64,000 nucleotides of DNA from Schistosoma haematobium (GCF_000699445.3 NC_067202.1:12305924-12369923); one strand, 5' to 3'. Numbered from the stretch's first letter, positions 1 through 13,029 are shown. Notes: a model not told the origin generated them from the letters alone. Numbers and translations: made by a program.

Positions 1-349
1 CAGACACGAAGAGGTCTACTTTTTACGAATAGAGGCAAGGCAATGTCTACTCTGGCCTACTGCGTTCTGTTAAGGAAGATGAGGCGTTGACATCTTCGCC
101 AACATTTCGTTGTCTAGCTCCAGCATCTCGATATCGTAATATTCTTCAAGGTATCGTTGCTGCGATTTGCAGCCTATTGTTGAAGTCCAGAGTCAATGAG
201 AATATCTAGAGAAAATATGGCAAACATTTGTTCTTATTATGATCATCTAGACAGATATGATTGACATTGTGCCAATATCGTTGTACCGGTGAATACTCCA
301 ATCACACCTACCGAGATACTCCTATTTTAATGTTCTGGAGCGAGAGATG
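1..349. other. Intergenic, no recognised feature
   Basis: AT-rich sequence upstream of the left repeat of the LTR-like element. I see no coding potential or repeat that I can name. Confidence 0.5.
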
Positions 350-3300
350 CTATGGTGTTTGTATGAACTAATGATTCTTTTGCACTTGAAGAATGCGTGA
401 TTTCTAATTCTAAATACAATAGGTTCGTTTGTGGTCATTGTAAGATCCATTTTGAAGGTTTTCCGTGTGAAAATCTCTCCATGTATACACTTGTAATTTG
501 TTCCTATTGATTCCTTCAGTTGTAAATTCTGTTAGTCCTTTGATTCTATTTGAGATTATAGCGTTTGTATTTTATTATAGTTTTTGTTTTCCTTACGCCT
601 TCACTGAGTTTCCAAGTTTCTTCTTGAACTGCATTTATGTTGTTTCAGTTGATACTTAGTCTTGACGACAGTCATATTGATTTGTTCTTTCTTTGATTGT
701 GTTACTTGCATTGACTGGAATCGTGCATTTTTTGTTTGTGAACTGAATCATTTTTCCAGAATTAGAAACACTCTGTGTTATAAAGCAACCAAATATTATC
801 TTTAGAACTAGTCTATATGTGACCTATCCAGAAAGGATAGAATAGCATTTATTCGTTGCGCTTGGTAATTTCCTTACATTCTTTATCAACTTGTTTGTTT
901 ATTTTAATTTAGATTTGGCTACTGACTGAACATTGACTGGTTGAATAACTGAGTGGTAAAATTTTTTAAGGTAATAATGTACATTTATATTTATGATAAA
1001 ACCTAGAACCGTCATTTACCCAATCAGCTTGTTATGGTTTCAATTCGGCACTTACCAAAATCTACGCTACCTAAACAGTTATTCTTCAGTTCAAACCTCA
1101 GTTTGGATTCTACAATCATCTACATCTGTTTTGTTTAAATTAAGCTATCACGGGGATTGATAGTTTGTGTAATAGTTCGAATACTTCTAATGATCACATT
1201 GACGTCACGATGTAGTTTTCGATGGAACAATTGGACATACGTCAAACTTTTTATGCTTTTGAGGATTATATGGGAAGATTCAACATCTGGACTTCGACCA
1301 AGGAAAATACGGTGGATGTTAATATTTTGGCTCACTTCCTTACTGCTTGTTAAAAACTTGGACATTTTCAGAAAAGCCGACTTCATTTCCTTATGTAACT
1401 ATCAAGCAACTACTACTAGACAATGCTAGGTCTACAAATTTGGAGTGCGGTAATGAAAGAAAATTTCTTAAAACGATTCGTTAGGATGTAGTGACCTACT
1501 TTTGTAAAGAGAACGCGATTGGTGTAATGGAAACAATTATTATTATAACCAATTGTACCAGGGATTGTTTTACCATACTTGTTTGTTCAACTGTACCAAA
1601 ACACATACATTCTTTTGTTGATTGTGACCTTGCTCTAATTCGGTTACGCTCAGTAATCACACTTGTACTCCTTTGGCATGATCTCGGTATTCTCTCGATA
1701 TCACGAGATCGCCAATAAATACATCTCGACTACAGCCATCAACTGCCTTCTGATATTTGGTCTACGGGGAATCTTTTTGGTTAACTGGCACGTAGTCTTC
1801 CTGTAGTGGTGATCATAGTCAGCCGCGACTCGGCGCCACACTACAACAACATCAAGAATTCCAACACATTGCTACTTCATCTTAATCCAATGAGTACTCC
1901 AGGTTATGCATTTAACAACCCATTCAAGAGTTGCGAAGTCGCTCACCAAGATGGGCACAAGTTTTGTAATTCTTTGTCCTGTTACAAACTTTACTCATGT
2001 AATTTATGCGTATTTCGTGATGTTAAATGCTTTAAATGTAGTAAAATTCGACACACATGCAGTTTGTAAAACTACTGTTCATTTCGCTGCATGTAATGAT
2101 AAACTTTATAATTCCGATTCTATTAAGTTGAATGTTTCAAATAAATCATACTTTGATCAGATCCATGATATTATTTTACCAAGTTTTCATTGTTCTCATG
2201 GTTCATGTATTTCTAATGAAATCATTTACAAATATGTGGAAGATATGTCGAGTGCACCAAATCGTGATCAGAAATCTGATGTTATTTAATCAGATGTAGC
2301 TTGTTCTAACGATTCACTTATTTCAAGTAAAATCTTAATCAAATGTGAAGAATGAGTTATAAATGAGTTAAAACCTGATAACAGTCCTTATGGTGTCGCA
2401 TCAGATGTTATTTGTCCTCACCATGGATTTATCTCTCATGGAATTCTTAATGAATATGATAAATATGTTCTGAATGAGTCGAATTCTAGTCACCTTTATG
2501 ATGTTATTGTATCAAATGTTGGGTATTCTCACAACCAATGTCTGTCGAGTAGAATCCCTAGTCAGTGGTAGGAATCGGAGGGTATAGAAAGTACTCCTGA
2601 AGCATTCAGAGAACCAGTTTTCTGAGATATGAGGTTTGCACGGATATAAAATTCAGATCAATTCCGAAATTATCCTAATGAGTATGAGACAGATGCGTAT
2701 TTTCTATTTGACTGCTTTTCAGGTGACTCAAGACTAGATAAATCACAACTGTTAATTACACATAGCAAAGCACATTTATCTGATGACTGAAACAATGGCC
2801 TTGTGTATTCCAACGTGTAAACCAAAAGGGATACATATCATTTTATTTTGGTTAAAGTCACTTGATGAAATAACACAAATTATATACCAATATGTATCCC
2901 CAAATACTCACATATAATGATCGACATATGATATGAGACAATTTAGATTAAGAACGTCAAATTGCTCATGACATTGCGAAATACGGACCCTACATTATGT
3001 TGTGGGGGAGGGTGATGTTGAAAATTCTATTATTCAAATTTCAGACATCGGTGATTTTGGTGAAAAACCGATATATTGATTATACACAATTCCAGGACCC
3101 AGGTGAGTCCGCTTCAATTTCAGTTGTTAATTCTAATACTAATGAGTATATTCCAGATCATACATAGTCTACATTCAGTACACAGTCTGACGGACATGCA
3201 ATGAACCTGTGAAGGCGCTCAATTGATTACAGAAACTTAGGTTCCGATTTAGGTTGTGCTGGTTGTCTTTGTATGAACTAATGATTCTTTTGCACTCGAA

Positions 3301-3480
3301 GAATGCCTGATTTCGAATTACAAATACAATACTTTTGTTTATGGTCACCTAGATCTGTGTTGTTTGAATTGTGCTATTTCGTGGATTCCTAGTTTGTATA
3401 ATAATTCGTATACTTCTAAATATCACAGACAAATGTGCCATGCTTTTTTAATTGTTGAGGCAGTATTAACGGACCTTTTG
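350..3480 (+). mobile_element. Degenerate LTR-type retroelement with gag remnant
   Basis: Two direct repeats bracket coding debris. Bases 356-440 match 3,266-3,350, and 1,121-1,200 match 3,350-3,427. On the left the two matching pieces are 680 bp apart, while on the right they are adjacent. Between them (about 1,860-2,590 and 2,640-2,790) is plus-strand coding remnant with a Cys/His zinc-knuckle-like stretch near 2,020-2,065, interrupted by a frameshift, followed by four diverged ~110-bp units. I infer an old LTR-type element with a broken gag-like frame. The superfamily is unclear and no pol domain was found. Confidence 0.55.
1860..2790 (+). pseudogene. Gag-like pseudogene with zinc knuckle and ~110-bp internal repeats
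   Basis: Reading moves between two frames. The first covers CFKCSKIRH near 2,024-2,055 and stops at 2,067-2,069. A second frame then continues to 2,287 (THFAACN-like region, then DIILPSFHCSHG). After a stop at 2,287-2,289 similar sequence resumes in near-matching frames (SDVICPHHGF, DVIVSNVGYSHN) to about 2,585, and then DQFRNYPNEYETDAYF near 2,657. A Cys-x2-Cys-x4-His start is seen, with the final Cys displaced by the frameshift. It is not functional. The match to retroviral-type nucleocapsid is by pattern only. Confidence 0.5.
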
Positions 3481-3689
3481 TACAGGATATTCCTTAATGA
3501 CCGAATTTTTTAATCCTCAGCCACATGAGCGAATTTGAACCTGGTCACAGAGTGTCACAAGCTCTAAATTCCAGCATTCATCAGTAAGGATAATCGGTCA
3601 ACCAACATGTATTAATCCTTGCAATTTGTGAGACTACAAAAATCTCATCTTACTGTGAATGAATCAATAAGAGATTCTAATAATACGTG
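3481..3689. other. Intergenic, no recognised feature
   Basis: Short AT-rich spacer between the LTR-like element and the reverse-strand LINE. Confidence 0.4.
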
Positions 3690-6300
3690 TTATGTTGAAA
3701 GAATCCAGTAATCCACTACTGAATTCGAGGGGTGGAACACCAAGCGTAGACTATTGAATCTCGATTTTTCTACTTTCCTAAAATCTACTCTAGGATGATC
3801 AGTCCTAGATGTAAGTAAAAGACGAGACATATTCATACCAAGGCCATCTTTGAGCATACGGTGGGCCAGTACCAGATCACCCCGTATACTGCGGTAAGAT
3901 GGCGAAACTAGGCTTAGGCATCTCAGCCTGTCTTTATAAGATAGGTCAGAGAGACCTTTTACCACTTTGATTCCACGCCGTTGAACTTATTCTGGCGTAC
4001 CCGCTTCCTGCTTGAAACGGGGACTTGAAGTTTGAACTGCAAGTTTCAAACGAGGCTCCACCACATAACATTCATTCACTCAGTAGTAAAATAACTTACG
4101 CGGAGCCCAAGGGACCCTGAAACCTCCGACAGTGACAACCTTTCGGTTACTCGCAGTTATGATGTCAATTATTATGGCTCCAAAATTACTACAGTTCGCC
4201 ACCTTAGGTAATATAATTTTACTAATTTTGTGGTGATATGAATTGTTGCGGTTATTTATTTGAATCACCACGCCCTTGTTGAAGTTCGCCACCCGCACAT
4301 CCAATCAAACAGTGAGTTTAGGTCATCCTGTAATCTTATTCTATCTAGAAGATAGAGTATGCGTCTCAGAACGTTTATGTCATATACAGAGAGTAAAACG
4401 GATGACTTATATACAGTTGGTAAGTAATTTGCTTAAAGTAAAAGAGAAGAAAACCGAAGACCTCACCATGAGCAACCCTGAGTTTCATGGAGTCCCCATT
4501 GCCCGTACACATCGTCTTCTATCATTGAGAAAGTCACTCATCCAGTATACGATTTCAAAATGGATCCCAAAACTTTCCAGTTTTAATTTAATACGCAGGT
4601 GTGAGACAGTCAGTGGCTTAACGTAGGTAGATGAAAATTATATCTATATTTTTCTCAGACCCAATCTTCCATTGCAATGAGCAGATTTATCGACCATGAT
4701 AGGCGTTTCCTAAGACTAAGTCGCTCACTGAATAATAGACTGTTATCTTCCAAATGATCCAGGATATTCGTTTCAGTAATCTTTTAATTAGGTTTGAAAA
4801 CTCCACTGGTTAAACTAAGAGGCTATTAGTTACTAATTAGGTCTCCACCTTCCACCTTATCATCGCGTCTTTCCTGTATCTCGACGGTCTAGACTGACTC
4901 CAAGACGTTTATCACAGTATTTCCAAAGGTTCAACAATTAAACCTGTCAGCGTTTTCATAATTCTAGAAGGAACACCGTCAGGATCTCTGAGCTTATCCA
5001 ACTTTAGATGCTGAAATAGTCGTAAGATAGCTCCTTTTTCAATAAGCACAGAATCCATCGACAAGCAGCACTTATTAAAATTGATCACTAGTCACTCACT
5101 ATCGCCGGTAGAAAACACTTAACAAAAATTTTCTGGTACAGCTTCGACATTACAACATCACTCCTTGTAAACGTCGACGGATTTTCTTGTATCGAAAGTT
5201 GTGGTATCCCATCACTTTCCTTAGCTCACCTAATTATGTAAGAAGGCAACCTTTTGAACTATTTTAACGATCTCCAACCGACGTTTTCCAACATCCAAGA
5301 AGTTCATTGACCTCTTTGGTTTTCCAAGGTAGGTCTGTGTAGTATTAAGCATGGTTTAAACGGAGATGTAACTGGGCCAAATATGTCATAAATTATAGAC
5401 CATGTTTCTTTACTTGATGAGCTAGTGTTTACTGACAATATTGTTGTTACAGAACACTCCTGTATGACCGTTATGTTTGCCCTTCATATATTTAGGCGAG
5501 GTGTAACCTTAAAGCATACTAGGCCAGAAACCCTATTCATCAGTGACAAAACACCGTGATCGCTATTTGCAAACCGTGGGAGAATGGTTAGATAAGCACT
5601 ATCCCCCATCGCATAGGTGGTTGCTAAGTCAAAGGAAGAAGCTCCTTGGTTTGAACCAAAAAGTGTGGGTTTGTGTACGTGCTTTACCAAAGTATGTTCC
5701 ACTACTCTCATTAGAAGTCTACTGCGGCTCTATAGTGGTCATCGCTGCTGTATTAAAGTCTCCCAATACCAGACATCTGTTATTTTTATTCCGTAACTAA
5801 ATTGGCTCTAAAATAAAGTCATCAGCTAAGTAGATTGGAAACCGGGCATAAATTTACGACTTTCAAAAATAGGCTCACAGATAGCGACCTCACAACTTCC
5901 ACTATCATGAGGTTCATAAACAAGGAAGTGCAGTTTATTTTATCACCCGTGTATGTAGGGATCCACCTTTCCTTCATCTAATCCAAAGACTTCTTAGGCA
6001 GTTGCATCTTGATAATTCTAGGATGACTTCAGGGTGATGAACTAACCGAGTATCGCCCAAGACTATGATAGGTAGCTATAATTTGTCCACTAGTACTCCT
6101 AGTTCATAGAACTTATTTTCCAGACTGCGAGTACTTGAATATAAACCTCCTAAAGTGAATAACCTACACATACAGGCCTTGGTAGACTTGATTCCAAGAC
6201 TATACCACTCAAACGTCCATTACCTGGAGGGTTTCTTAAAAAGTTTACTGACGGCTTTCTTTTTTACACAACGCCTCGTTCCTTTTCATCCAATATTCTA
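3690..6300 (-). mobile_element. Degenerate CR1/Jockey-like LINE (endonuclease, RT, C-terminal fragments)
   Basis: Three pieces in the right order on the minus strand support a non-LTR element. An endonuclease part has LGDFNTA at about 5,746-5,766 and VVEHTLVKHVHKPTL just downstream. An RT entry motif LRDPDGVPSRIMK lies at about 4,950-5,000, resembling the KSPGPDG motif. A C-terminal piece KVVKGLSDLSYKDRLRCLSL lies at 3,900-3,975, extending to 3,690. Frames are broken by many stops and shifts, so it is a relic. The left and right ends are not defined. The clade is judged from the C-terminal LSYxDRLxxLxLxSLxxRR-like motif. Confidence 0.72.
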
Positions 6301-7146
6301 AGGATATGTCAGATCTCATGCGAATTTTGGTGTTATTGTGACTTCAGGCCGTGGTTAACAGGCATTCGTTATTTATCCCACCCTAGGATTACGCTAAGAG
6401 GATAATATGGTTGAGTTTCAACATTTCCTTCGATCCCCTTACTTATTCCTATCGATTCATTGATTTGAACTCCCGTGGAGTTATCTGGTAAGATACTACG
6501 AACCAGTGCTCCTACCTTTTCTAAATCATGAACGTGTCTGGTTTCTGAATCAGAGTCGTCAGATTCAAGTAAATTACTTACAGTCATACTCGATTTGAGC
6601 AAGCCTTTTCAAGGCGCGCTACGATTAAGTCTAGTATCACTTTAAAACTCTGGTGGTGTATCTCGAACCCCAAAATCGGAGCCTACCGAAGACTTGTCGA
6701 CCAAACGATTGCTGTTTATGGCCACTTTCTATTCTTTGATTCCACTCTGCCATTCATTTCCCGTTACTTAGGACAGCAACACAGGGACGACTTGAGACGG
6801 TGTGGGTTTTGTCTTGGTCTTCAAGCGCTGCTTTGGAATCGTAACCACCAATATCCAGTGGTACTTTACTCTTTATCTGTTTTAAAGAGGATTTTTCCCT
6901 TCCATGTTCCATAGTCGGATGATTGGCTCGTGCCGTGATAATGAATACTGCTTTGACACATTCTTCACTTTCATTACTCATGTTACCGGTGCAACCACCA
7001 TCAACTTTCCCGCTGGCCAACGCCGGAAGGCCTATCACCTTATGGATCAGTAATGTCTTATTCTAATAGAAAAACACAAGAAGCCGATAAGAGTCAGGCT
7101 TCGAGGATCTTTTATATGCTGTGGGACTAAGTCAGGTTCACACCTT
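6301..7146 (-). other. Uncharacterised, possible 5' part or ORF1 remnant of the LINE
   Basis: Two short minus-strand open stretches (6,602-6,369 and 7,038-6,754) lie where an ORF1 would precede the endonuclease. I see no zinc knuckle or other domain in them, so the link to the LINE is by position only. Confidence 0.25.
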
Positions 7147-7446
7147 GTGAAACCACTTTTTACACCCATTACATTACCTTTCCTCCTTAGGGGAAAAAAT
7201 CTTTGGTTGTCCACCTTCATGAGTACAGCCGACCACTTGAAGAGAGGAAGCCCGAAGAAAAATACTCAGGATAACTACTATAGTGTGGATGAACTCAACA
7301 TACAGTGCCACAGAGCAGATTTGGACATAATTTCAAACTTCAACCGGAATAATTCAAGTTAAAGTAGACCAAGTATGCTTTGATACAATAAATACTCAGA
7401 AGCAGGTTGATTCGCATCAGATGCAAGATCACTGCCCTTCAGAAAA

Positions 7447-7765
7447 GTGTGCGCTGATTTGAACAACGAAAACGCGTGGTCGCTGCTACATAGCTGTATG
7501 ATGACATGTATCTGCAGAAGTAGTTACATTGGTAAAACAGGAAGAAGAGCCTACATCAGATTAGAAGAATGTATTCCGAAACGTTTAAAGTCAAATGGAT
7601 TAAAAGCATTCAGAGGCGCCATCTCGAGACGTTACCTTGATACAGGATGCACTGAAGGCTTTCAGCGTGACCGATTCATAGTTGAACCCCAATATTCAGA
7701 AATTTGCCGGAGCAATAACGATCAAACGTCTAAAACCGGATGTGTCTAAAAAGAAGCAGTAATAA
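7447..7765 (+). pseudogene. Penelope-like element GIY-YIG endonuclease fragment
   Basis: The frame reads CRSSYIGKTGRRAYIRLEEC (about 7,519-7,578), then ISRRYLDTGC. That is the YIG...R...EH...S.I..H..DTGH layout of the GIY-YIG nuclease at the C-terminus of Penelope-like elements. After a frameshift the sequence continues as KFAGAITIKRLKPDVSKKKQ at about 7,701-7,760, matching the family's AIxIKRLKPxLCxQK ending. The His of the EH pair is Cys here. The RT part is not recognisable upstream. Inactive relic. Confidence 0.65.
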
Positions 7766-8837
7766 ATCATTTTTTGCCTTAATAACATTACATCCTTTTT
7801 ACTCCATCATTCATTATTTCAACTCTTTGTCACACTTCCTAACTTACTACATTCTCTCATATGGAGCCTCTGACTTCATTTCACTCTAACAAGAGATAAT
7901 ATGAACTTAATCTAACTTATTATACCTCTGTCTGTTCTACTACAATATGTTAAGCAAAGTTTGGCGTTGATATCCAATTGCCTTGCTGCTCTTTTGTTTC
8001 TCTTTTTGCTTTCCTTAGAGTCTTGCTCTGAGGGCACAGCTATGGAGCTTTTGACGTCTGGAACAGACTTGATGTACGTGTCCTCATGGTCATAGTTTAC
8101 AGCAAGCGCTCTACTAGTCTACTTTACAACAACTATAAACTTAATAAGTTGGAAAGCATGCTGTGAGCCAACAAATGTTGTTAGTCATAGATCATACCTG
8201 TAAAAATGGCGTGTACCTGTTCATACAGAGATATATATTATAATTATTTCAATTTATACCTTTATTTATTACGATTATTCTGGTTTCAAATGTTTCATTA
8301 CACAATCATCTAATGTCTGTTATCTTTTTGAGTTTTAATCACTACTTCAATGTTCTGGATTATTCCTCCTCGAGCTTATCAATTGGTCCGAAAAAGAAAA
8401 TTTATGATCTTACTGACCCTACAGAGTAATCCTATTCAATCAAAGCTAGACAATTCGCTAAAAACGAGGCCTGCACATGACTCTGGAAAATCTCTAAAAA
8501 TTAAAATGAACTGAAAGAGCTATGGGATTTAATTTGTTCTACAGATATACTACTAGAACTGTAAACGCGATACTGGCGATCCCATAGTTTATATGAACGC
8601 CATGGTCAGAACAAGGACAATTTGGCATTAAATTTTGTCTGTTTGTGCCGACCAGTATTGCGTGTCTTATCGAAATGAATAAAAATTATGGGTCACAACA
8701 AAATAATGGGATAATAATATTCTTCACCTGGCAGGTCACATGCAACAGGAACAGTCTGCAGACACAACAGACCAGATTGACACAACGATTTGATTGGTTA
8801 GGTGTGGATGCAACTAACAACAGCTTATTTTTTGATT
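7766..8837. other. Intergenic, no recognised feature
   Basis: AT-rich sequence without convincing coding potential. Short open stretches here show no domain. Confidence 0.4.
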
Positions 8838-9052
8838 GAGATCATGAACCAATTGATGTTAGACCACCGGTAAAAACCTGGGAGCACTGGATGGCCGTTT
8901 CGTCCTATTGTGGGACTTCTCCGCAGCGCGCATTCGCGATCCTGCCCGCGGGATTCAAACCCAGGGCCTTCAGTCTCGCGCGCGGACACTTAACCTACTA
9001 GATCACTGAGCCGGCATCCAATGATGTTAATGTCTAACCTCAATCACTACAC
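8838..9052 (-). repeat. Hammerhead-SINE family 2, reverse copy
   Basis: On the minus strand the order is tRNA-like A box (ctcagtgatctag), B box (gggtttgaatcc), a hammerhead-like segment (gtcccacaataggacgaaac at 8,919-8,938) and the 3' part. The hammerhead core is damaged (CGGAGAA instead of CTGANGA) although GAAAC and the short helix III are kept. It pairs head to head with the plus copy at 9,163. Confidence 0.7.
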
Positions 9053-9162
9053 GAAGTTGAGCGACCATATTCCATTGTGCTGAAATCGACACCTGTTTCT
9101 ACCCGACACAGTTTAGCTCCACTGGTCACGGTTTCTCATCAGAACCCTGAGAATTTTCTCAC

Positions 9163-9335
9163 GAAGCTAGTCACTAGCGGGCACGAGCGCGATAGTGAAG
9201 GACCCGAGTTCGAATCCCGCGAGCGGGATCGTGGATGCGCACTACTGAGGAGCTCCCCAAAAGGGCAAAAGGGCCGTCCAGTGATTCTAGGTTTTCAATG
9301 GTAGTCTAACATCAGTCGGTCCATGATTAAGTAAT
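9163..9335 (+). repeat. Hammerhead-SINE family 2, forward copy (damaged)
   Basis: It has a perfect B box (gagttcgaatcccgc near 9,208-9,222), then gatgcgcactactgaggag, then a degraded stem II/GAAA region (gggcaaaag) and the family's 3' part (gtccagtgattctaggtttt). It forms an inverted pair with the copy at 8,838-9,052. Confidence 0.65.
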
Positions 9336-12195
9336 CATACCTTAACCTTTCCACTACAAATGACTCGAGTTCAATAGTCAGGAGCATCGTCTGCTCTGCT
9401 TCTCGTCCATCCTTTTTCCTACCCTCTTTTTTAGCCCTCTCGAGATATGCCACCAAAAACACATATGGAACAGGCAACTTCGTCCTGCGCCATCATTGAT
9501 GCCAAAAATGTTCCATGGGGATATAAGGTTGTGGTTTCTAGAGGCTTTCAACTTGACGCGGATTTATTCTCGACCATTAGTTGCATATCGCAACGCAACT
9601 CCTATTAAACACGCCAACTCTCATACCGAAGATACGGGTCTTACTAATATTATTTACATTCCCATGTGAGAAGTGTTATGCCTCATAATTCTATGGACAA
9701 TGCACCTTATGAAGTATCAACCTAACGGAGTTACCTAATACAGTGAAGACTGTATCTTCTGTAACAACTTGATTTTGCCCGTAAGCTGACATGCCTCGTG
9801 TAACAGACTGTTATTTGAGAATAAATTACTACTGTTATAATTAATCCTTTTGGAATCTTCTCTACATCACGATACACATTTTCATCTCTAATGACCTTAG
9901 TATGTCAATATCTCTAATAGTCTTGATCTTAAATATTATAGGTTATAAGCGGCTGATGATAACCTAACGAAATCAAATGAATTGATATTATCCTGCATTA
10001 ATCTTTATTTTTGTTCTCCTTTAGAAATTTCATCTTATGTTCTATGAGTAATTAATGAGCCCGACGTAGATATTTGATTTATATTGAAACGGTGGACAGG
10101 TCCATGCGATTTATGCCAAGCCCATTAAAACACAGTATTAGGCTACAGCTACTTTCTCTATAGTACCTAGTGTAATCTAAAGTGAACTGGTCAATCGAAA
10201 ATCACTTTTATACTTTTGCCCATCGACTTCCGTGACCGTTTATCTGAGACTATTTGCCATAACACTTCGAGCCTTTGACGACTCTATGAAGACCTCCACA
10301 CGAAATAACTTCGTAGTCAACCTTACCTGCAAGTGATTCGCCTATTTGGGGGACTCCGTTTTTTTACGTCCACCATCAGGGACTTCTCAGTTGAATTCGT
10401 ACTACCATTCCCGTATTCGTCCTTGCAATAATCACATGGGTTTTACTATTTGTAAGAGAATTTTTACTTCTGCTTTCAGCAACTTGAATGACATTTCGAA
10501 CCAGCACTATCTGGCTTAAACACAAAAATATGCAGAGGCAGTAAGATCTAGGCTAGGGAGGTTCTTAAATGCACCATGTTAATTGGGTAGACGTCGTATG
10601 GTAGGATTCGCTACAATTATCACATGGCATTCCAACCGTACTAGGGAACAAATTCCACCGCTCACACACATGAGCAAAGTCGATCGCTAGAAAATTGCAA
10701 AAAAGTTCACCCTGTGGAAAAACTTAGCCAAAATAATAATATAGACTGCGTGAAGTTCAACACAATGACAGAAATGATCAATTAAATATCTAAGCATTTT
10801 CAAAAAGCAACGTAAAAGATCTCTAAAAGTTTTAACTCTAAACGAAACAATCCCAGGAAAAGATAGGAAAATATGCACGGAAGAGCTAATACACGAATTC
10901 ACAAATCACAGCTTTTTTAAAACGGATTTTATGTTCTCTGACGACTGATTTAATATTCTTAACTTCGTTATTGCTAGTTATTTTTTGATCAGTCGCTACT
11001 ACATTCTTTAGATTGTTTATTCAGCCTGTCAAAGTGAAGCAAAGCTTCGGTGAATGAATAACCCAACTCGAATTTTTCTCCGCCAAATCAAATAGGTAAA
11101 TAAGATCCTTGGTATGTTTTTTTTCCTTTGCAGTTCCAAACTTTTCATTACTCCGTCCTCATTCATTCCTACAAATAAGAGAGGTACTCATTGGGCAATT
11201 GAAGCTTCTAACATACAGGAATGTCTTTTCTTTTTGCACGCTTGATACTAAAGAGGCCATGACCACATTGAAGAATTACGAAATCGAATAGTGTAGGGGT
11301 TCAATTGATCCGTTATTTGTTCATGCTATTTTGGTTACATTGCGCTCGGACGCAAGGATTTGATTTACTTGTAAGTCCCGCGGGTTTTACTGATCTCAAG
11401 CTATAAGGTATGGCATGATAAAATGATCTTTTGTATTTCAACTTTTAAGTCCTGTGTAATCTTTTCATCAGTTCAATAGAACCATTTTACCTGTTACTAG
11501 CTATTTATATCCTCATCAATTGTTACTCTAACGCTACAAAGTTAAACGTTGGTTCTGAATTCAGCTGAAAATAATGGAAATAAGTGGTTTTAAAGTGCAA
11601 AACGACTATGGTATATCAGGTTTTAAAAGCAAAATATAGGCAGATAATATGTGTAACATGGATGTCAAGTGTAAATGGAAAAGTGGTAATATTTAGTAAA
11701 ACGATAATGACTTGTTGTGCAAACATACAATGTTTAGTCTACAAGTTACCTGGTAGATGAACTTCGTTCATTTCCCACGGTTCAAAAGTCTAAAGACCGT
11801 TGAGCTATGTTACAAAACGATGGAGAGGTTATGTAATGGTATTTCAGATAGCGGAGTTGGAGTACCTTAAATGCTTTGAAAGTATGCCACGTAAAAGTGA
11901 TACTATCAGTTCCTAGTTTTGGTATGATCCGAGTTTAGGTTTCTGACCGATTTCAAGTTCACCATAATCTTTATGATTGTGAAAACACGATAAATTAAAT
12001 ATTTAAGAGACAAAGTAAATAGTTAGTTAGTAACAAAATGAGTTTTTGGAGAAAATTCAAACGTTCAGAATTTGTTGGCATATCGAATTTCTGGTTCAGA
12101 TCTAGTATATAGCAGAAATAGCTCCGAGTTTTTAAACTTAGGACATAAGTATTTAGAACACCAATAAGAACCCTAACTATATACTAAATCAAGTG
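9336..12195. other. Intergenic, no recognised feature
   Basis: About 2.9 kb of AT-rich DNA. Short open stretches (for example minus strand 10,902-10,687) look like chance. I could not assign any repeat with confidence. Confidence 0.4.
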
Positions 12196-12268
12196 ACTTG
12201 TGTGACGCATATGTATTCGGTGCCCCTTTGTACCAATATTTATATGTTCAAATGAATAAGTAAACTAA
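12196..12268 (+). repeat. 3' tail of RTE-like LINE / its SINE
   Basis: The sequence tgtgacgcatatgtattcgg...gtgcccctttgtaccaatat matches the 3' end seen at 44,110-44,177 and 51,672-51,722, followed by the A-rich end (caaatgaataagtaaa). It is a tail-only, 5'-truncated copy. Confidence 0.65.
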
Positions 12269-13029
12269 ATCACAAGGATTATTTTGAATATCCTTTGTTT
12301 CTATTATATCTGTTTCAACCAAGCTGTCCCATGCCGGTAAGTCACCAGGATTTTGTGGTGTTAGAAATGTGAATTGCCTAAAACCACGTTTCACGACCTA
12401 AAACGAACAGATTCATCGATCACGTCCTAACTGGCAATTCACTGAAATACAGTGGACACCATGTCAAAATCTCTACATTCGGCGAGTATAAGTTACTCGT
12501 CGTATAATGAAGAGACGGTTTCAGGTCTTCCTCAGCTTCCATTGCAATATGTTTAGCCAGTTGACCTCTTTGTAACAGGCTTTGGATTCCTTAGTTTACC
12601 AGAATCAGTAGTGATAAAATAGCAGAAATAACGAGACGGAAACATAAAACCATTGAGTCTATAGATCAGGCTTTTTTAAAGAGAAAAAACTGAGGGACAC
12701 CAGTGAGTGAAATTGCAGATTCCTACATCCGTTTATTTCTTTTTCAGCTTAACACGGTTACAGGAATACTGTTGTCTGTCGGGCAATTGCTGCTGTATAT
12801 TGACTAAATAATAAATAAGTCCTAGTTTACAGGTCATCACTGTTCATTCAATGAATTTTGATTGTCCAAAGTGAGTATATTCAGTTGGCTAGGTATCCTA
12901 CATAAAGTGTAAAACATTAGCAACAGTAGAAAAGTGCAGTTCTAGACTTCTAGAGTAGATGCTAATTTCTCTAAACTGTCTGGAGCCGTCTAGTTTTATT
13001 TAAATCAATTGGTGACTAAGTAGTTTTTT
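12269..13029. other. Intergenic, no recognised feature
   Basis: AT-rich spacer between the LINE tail and the first Sm-alpha copy. Confidence 0.4.

Noticed and set aside
1135..1429. Overlapping open frames of 83 and 90 codons on both strands
   Set aside because: No domain, no repeat support and mutually overlapping; they lie in the left LTR-like block and look like chance.
9208..9222. Perfect B box suggesting a tRNA
   Set aside because: It is part of hammerhead-SINE family 2; the A-box side is lost and no tRNA fold is present.
10687..10902. 71-codon minus-strand hydrophobic frame
   Set aside because: AT-rich sequence commonly yields Phe/Ile/Leu-rich frames; no family match and no splice context.
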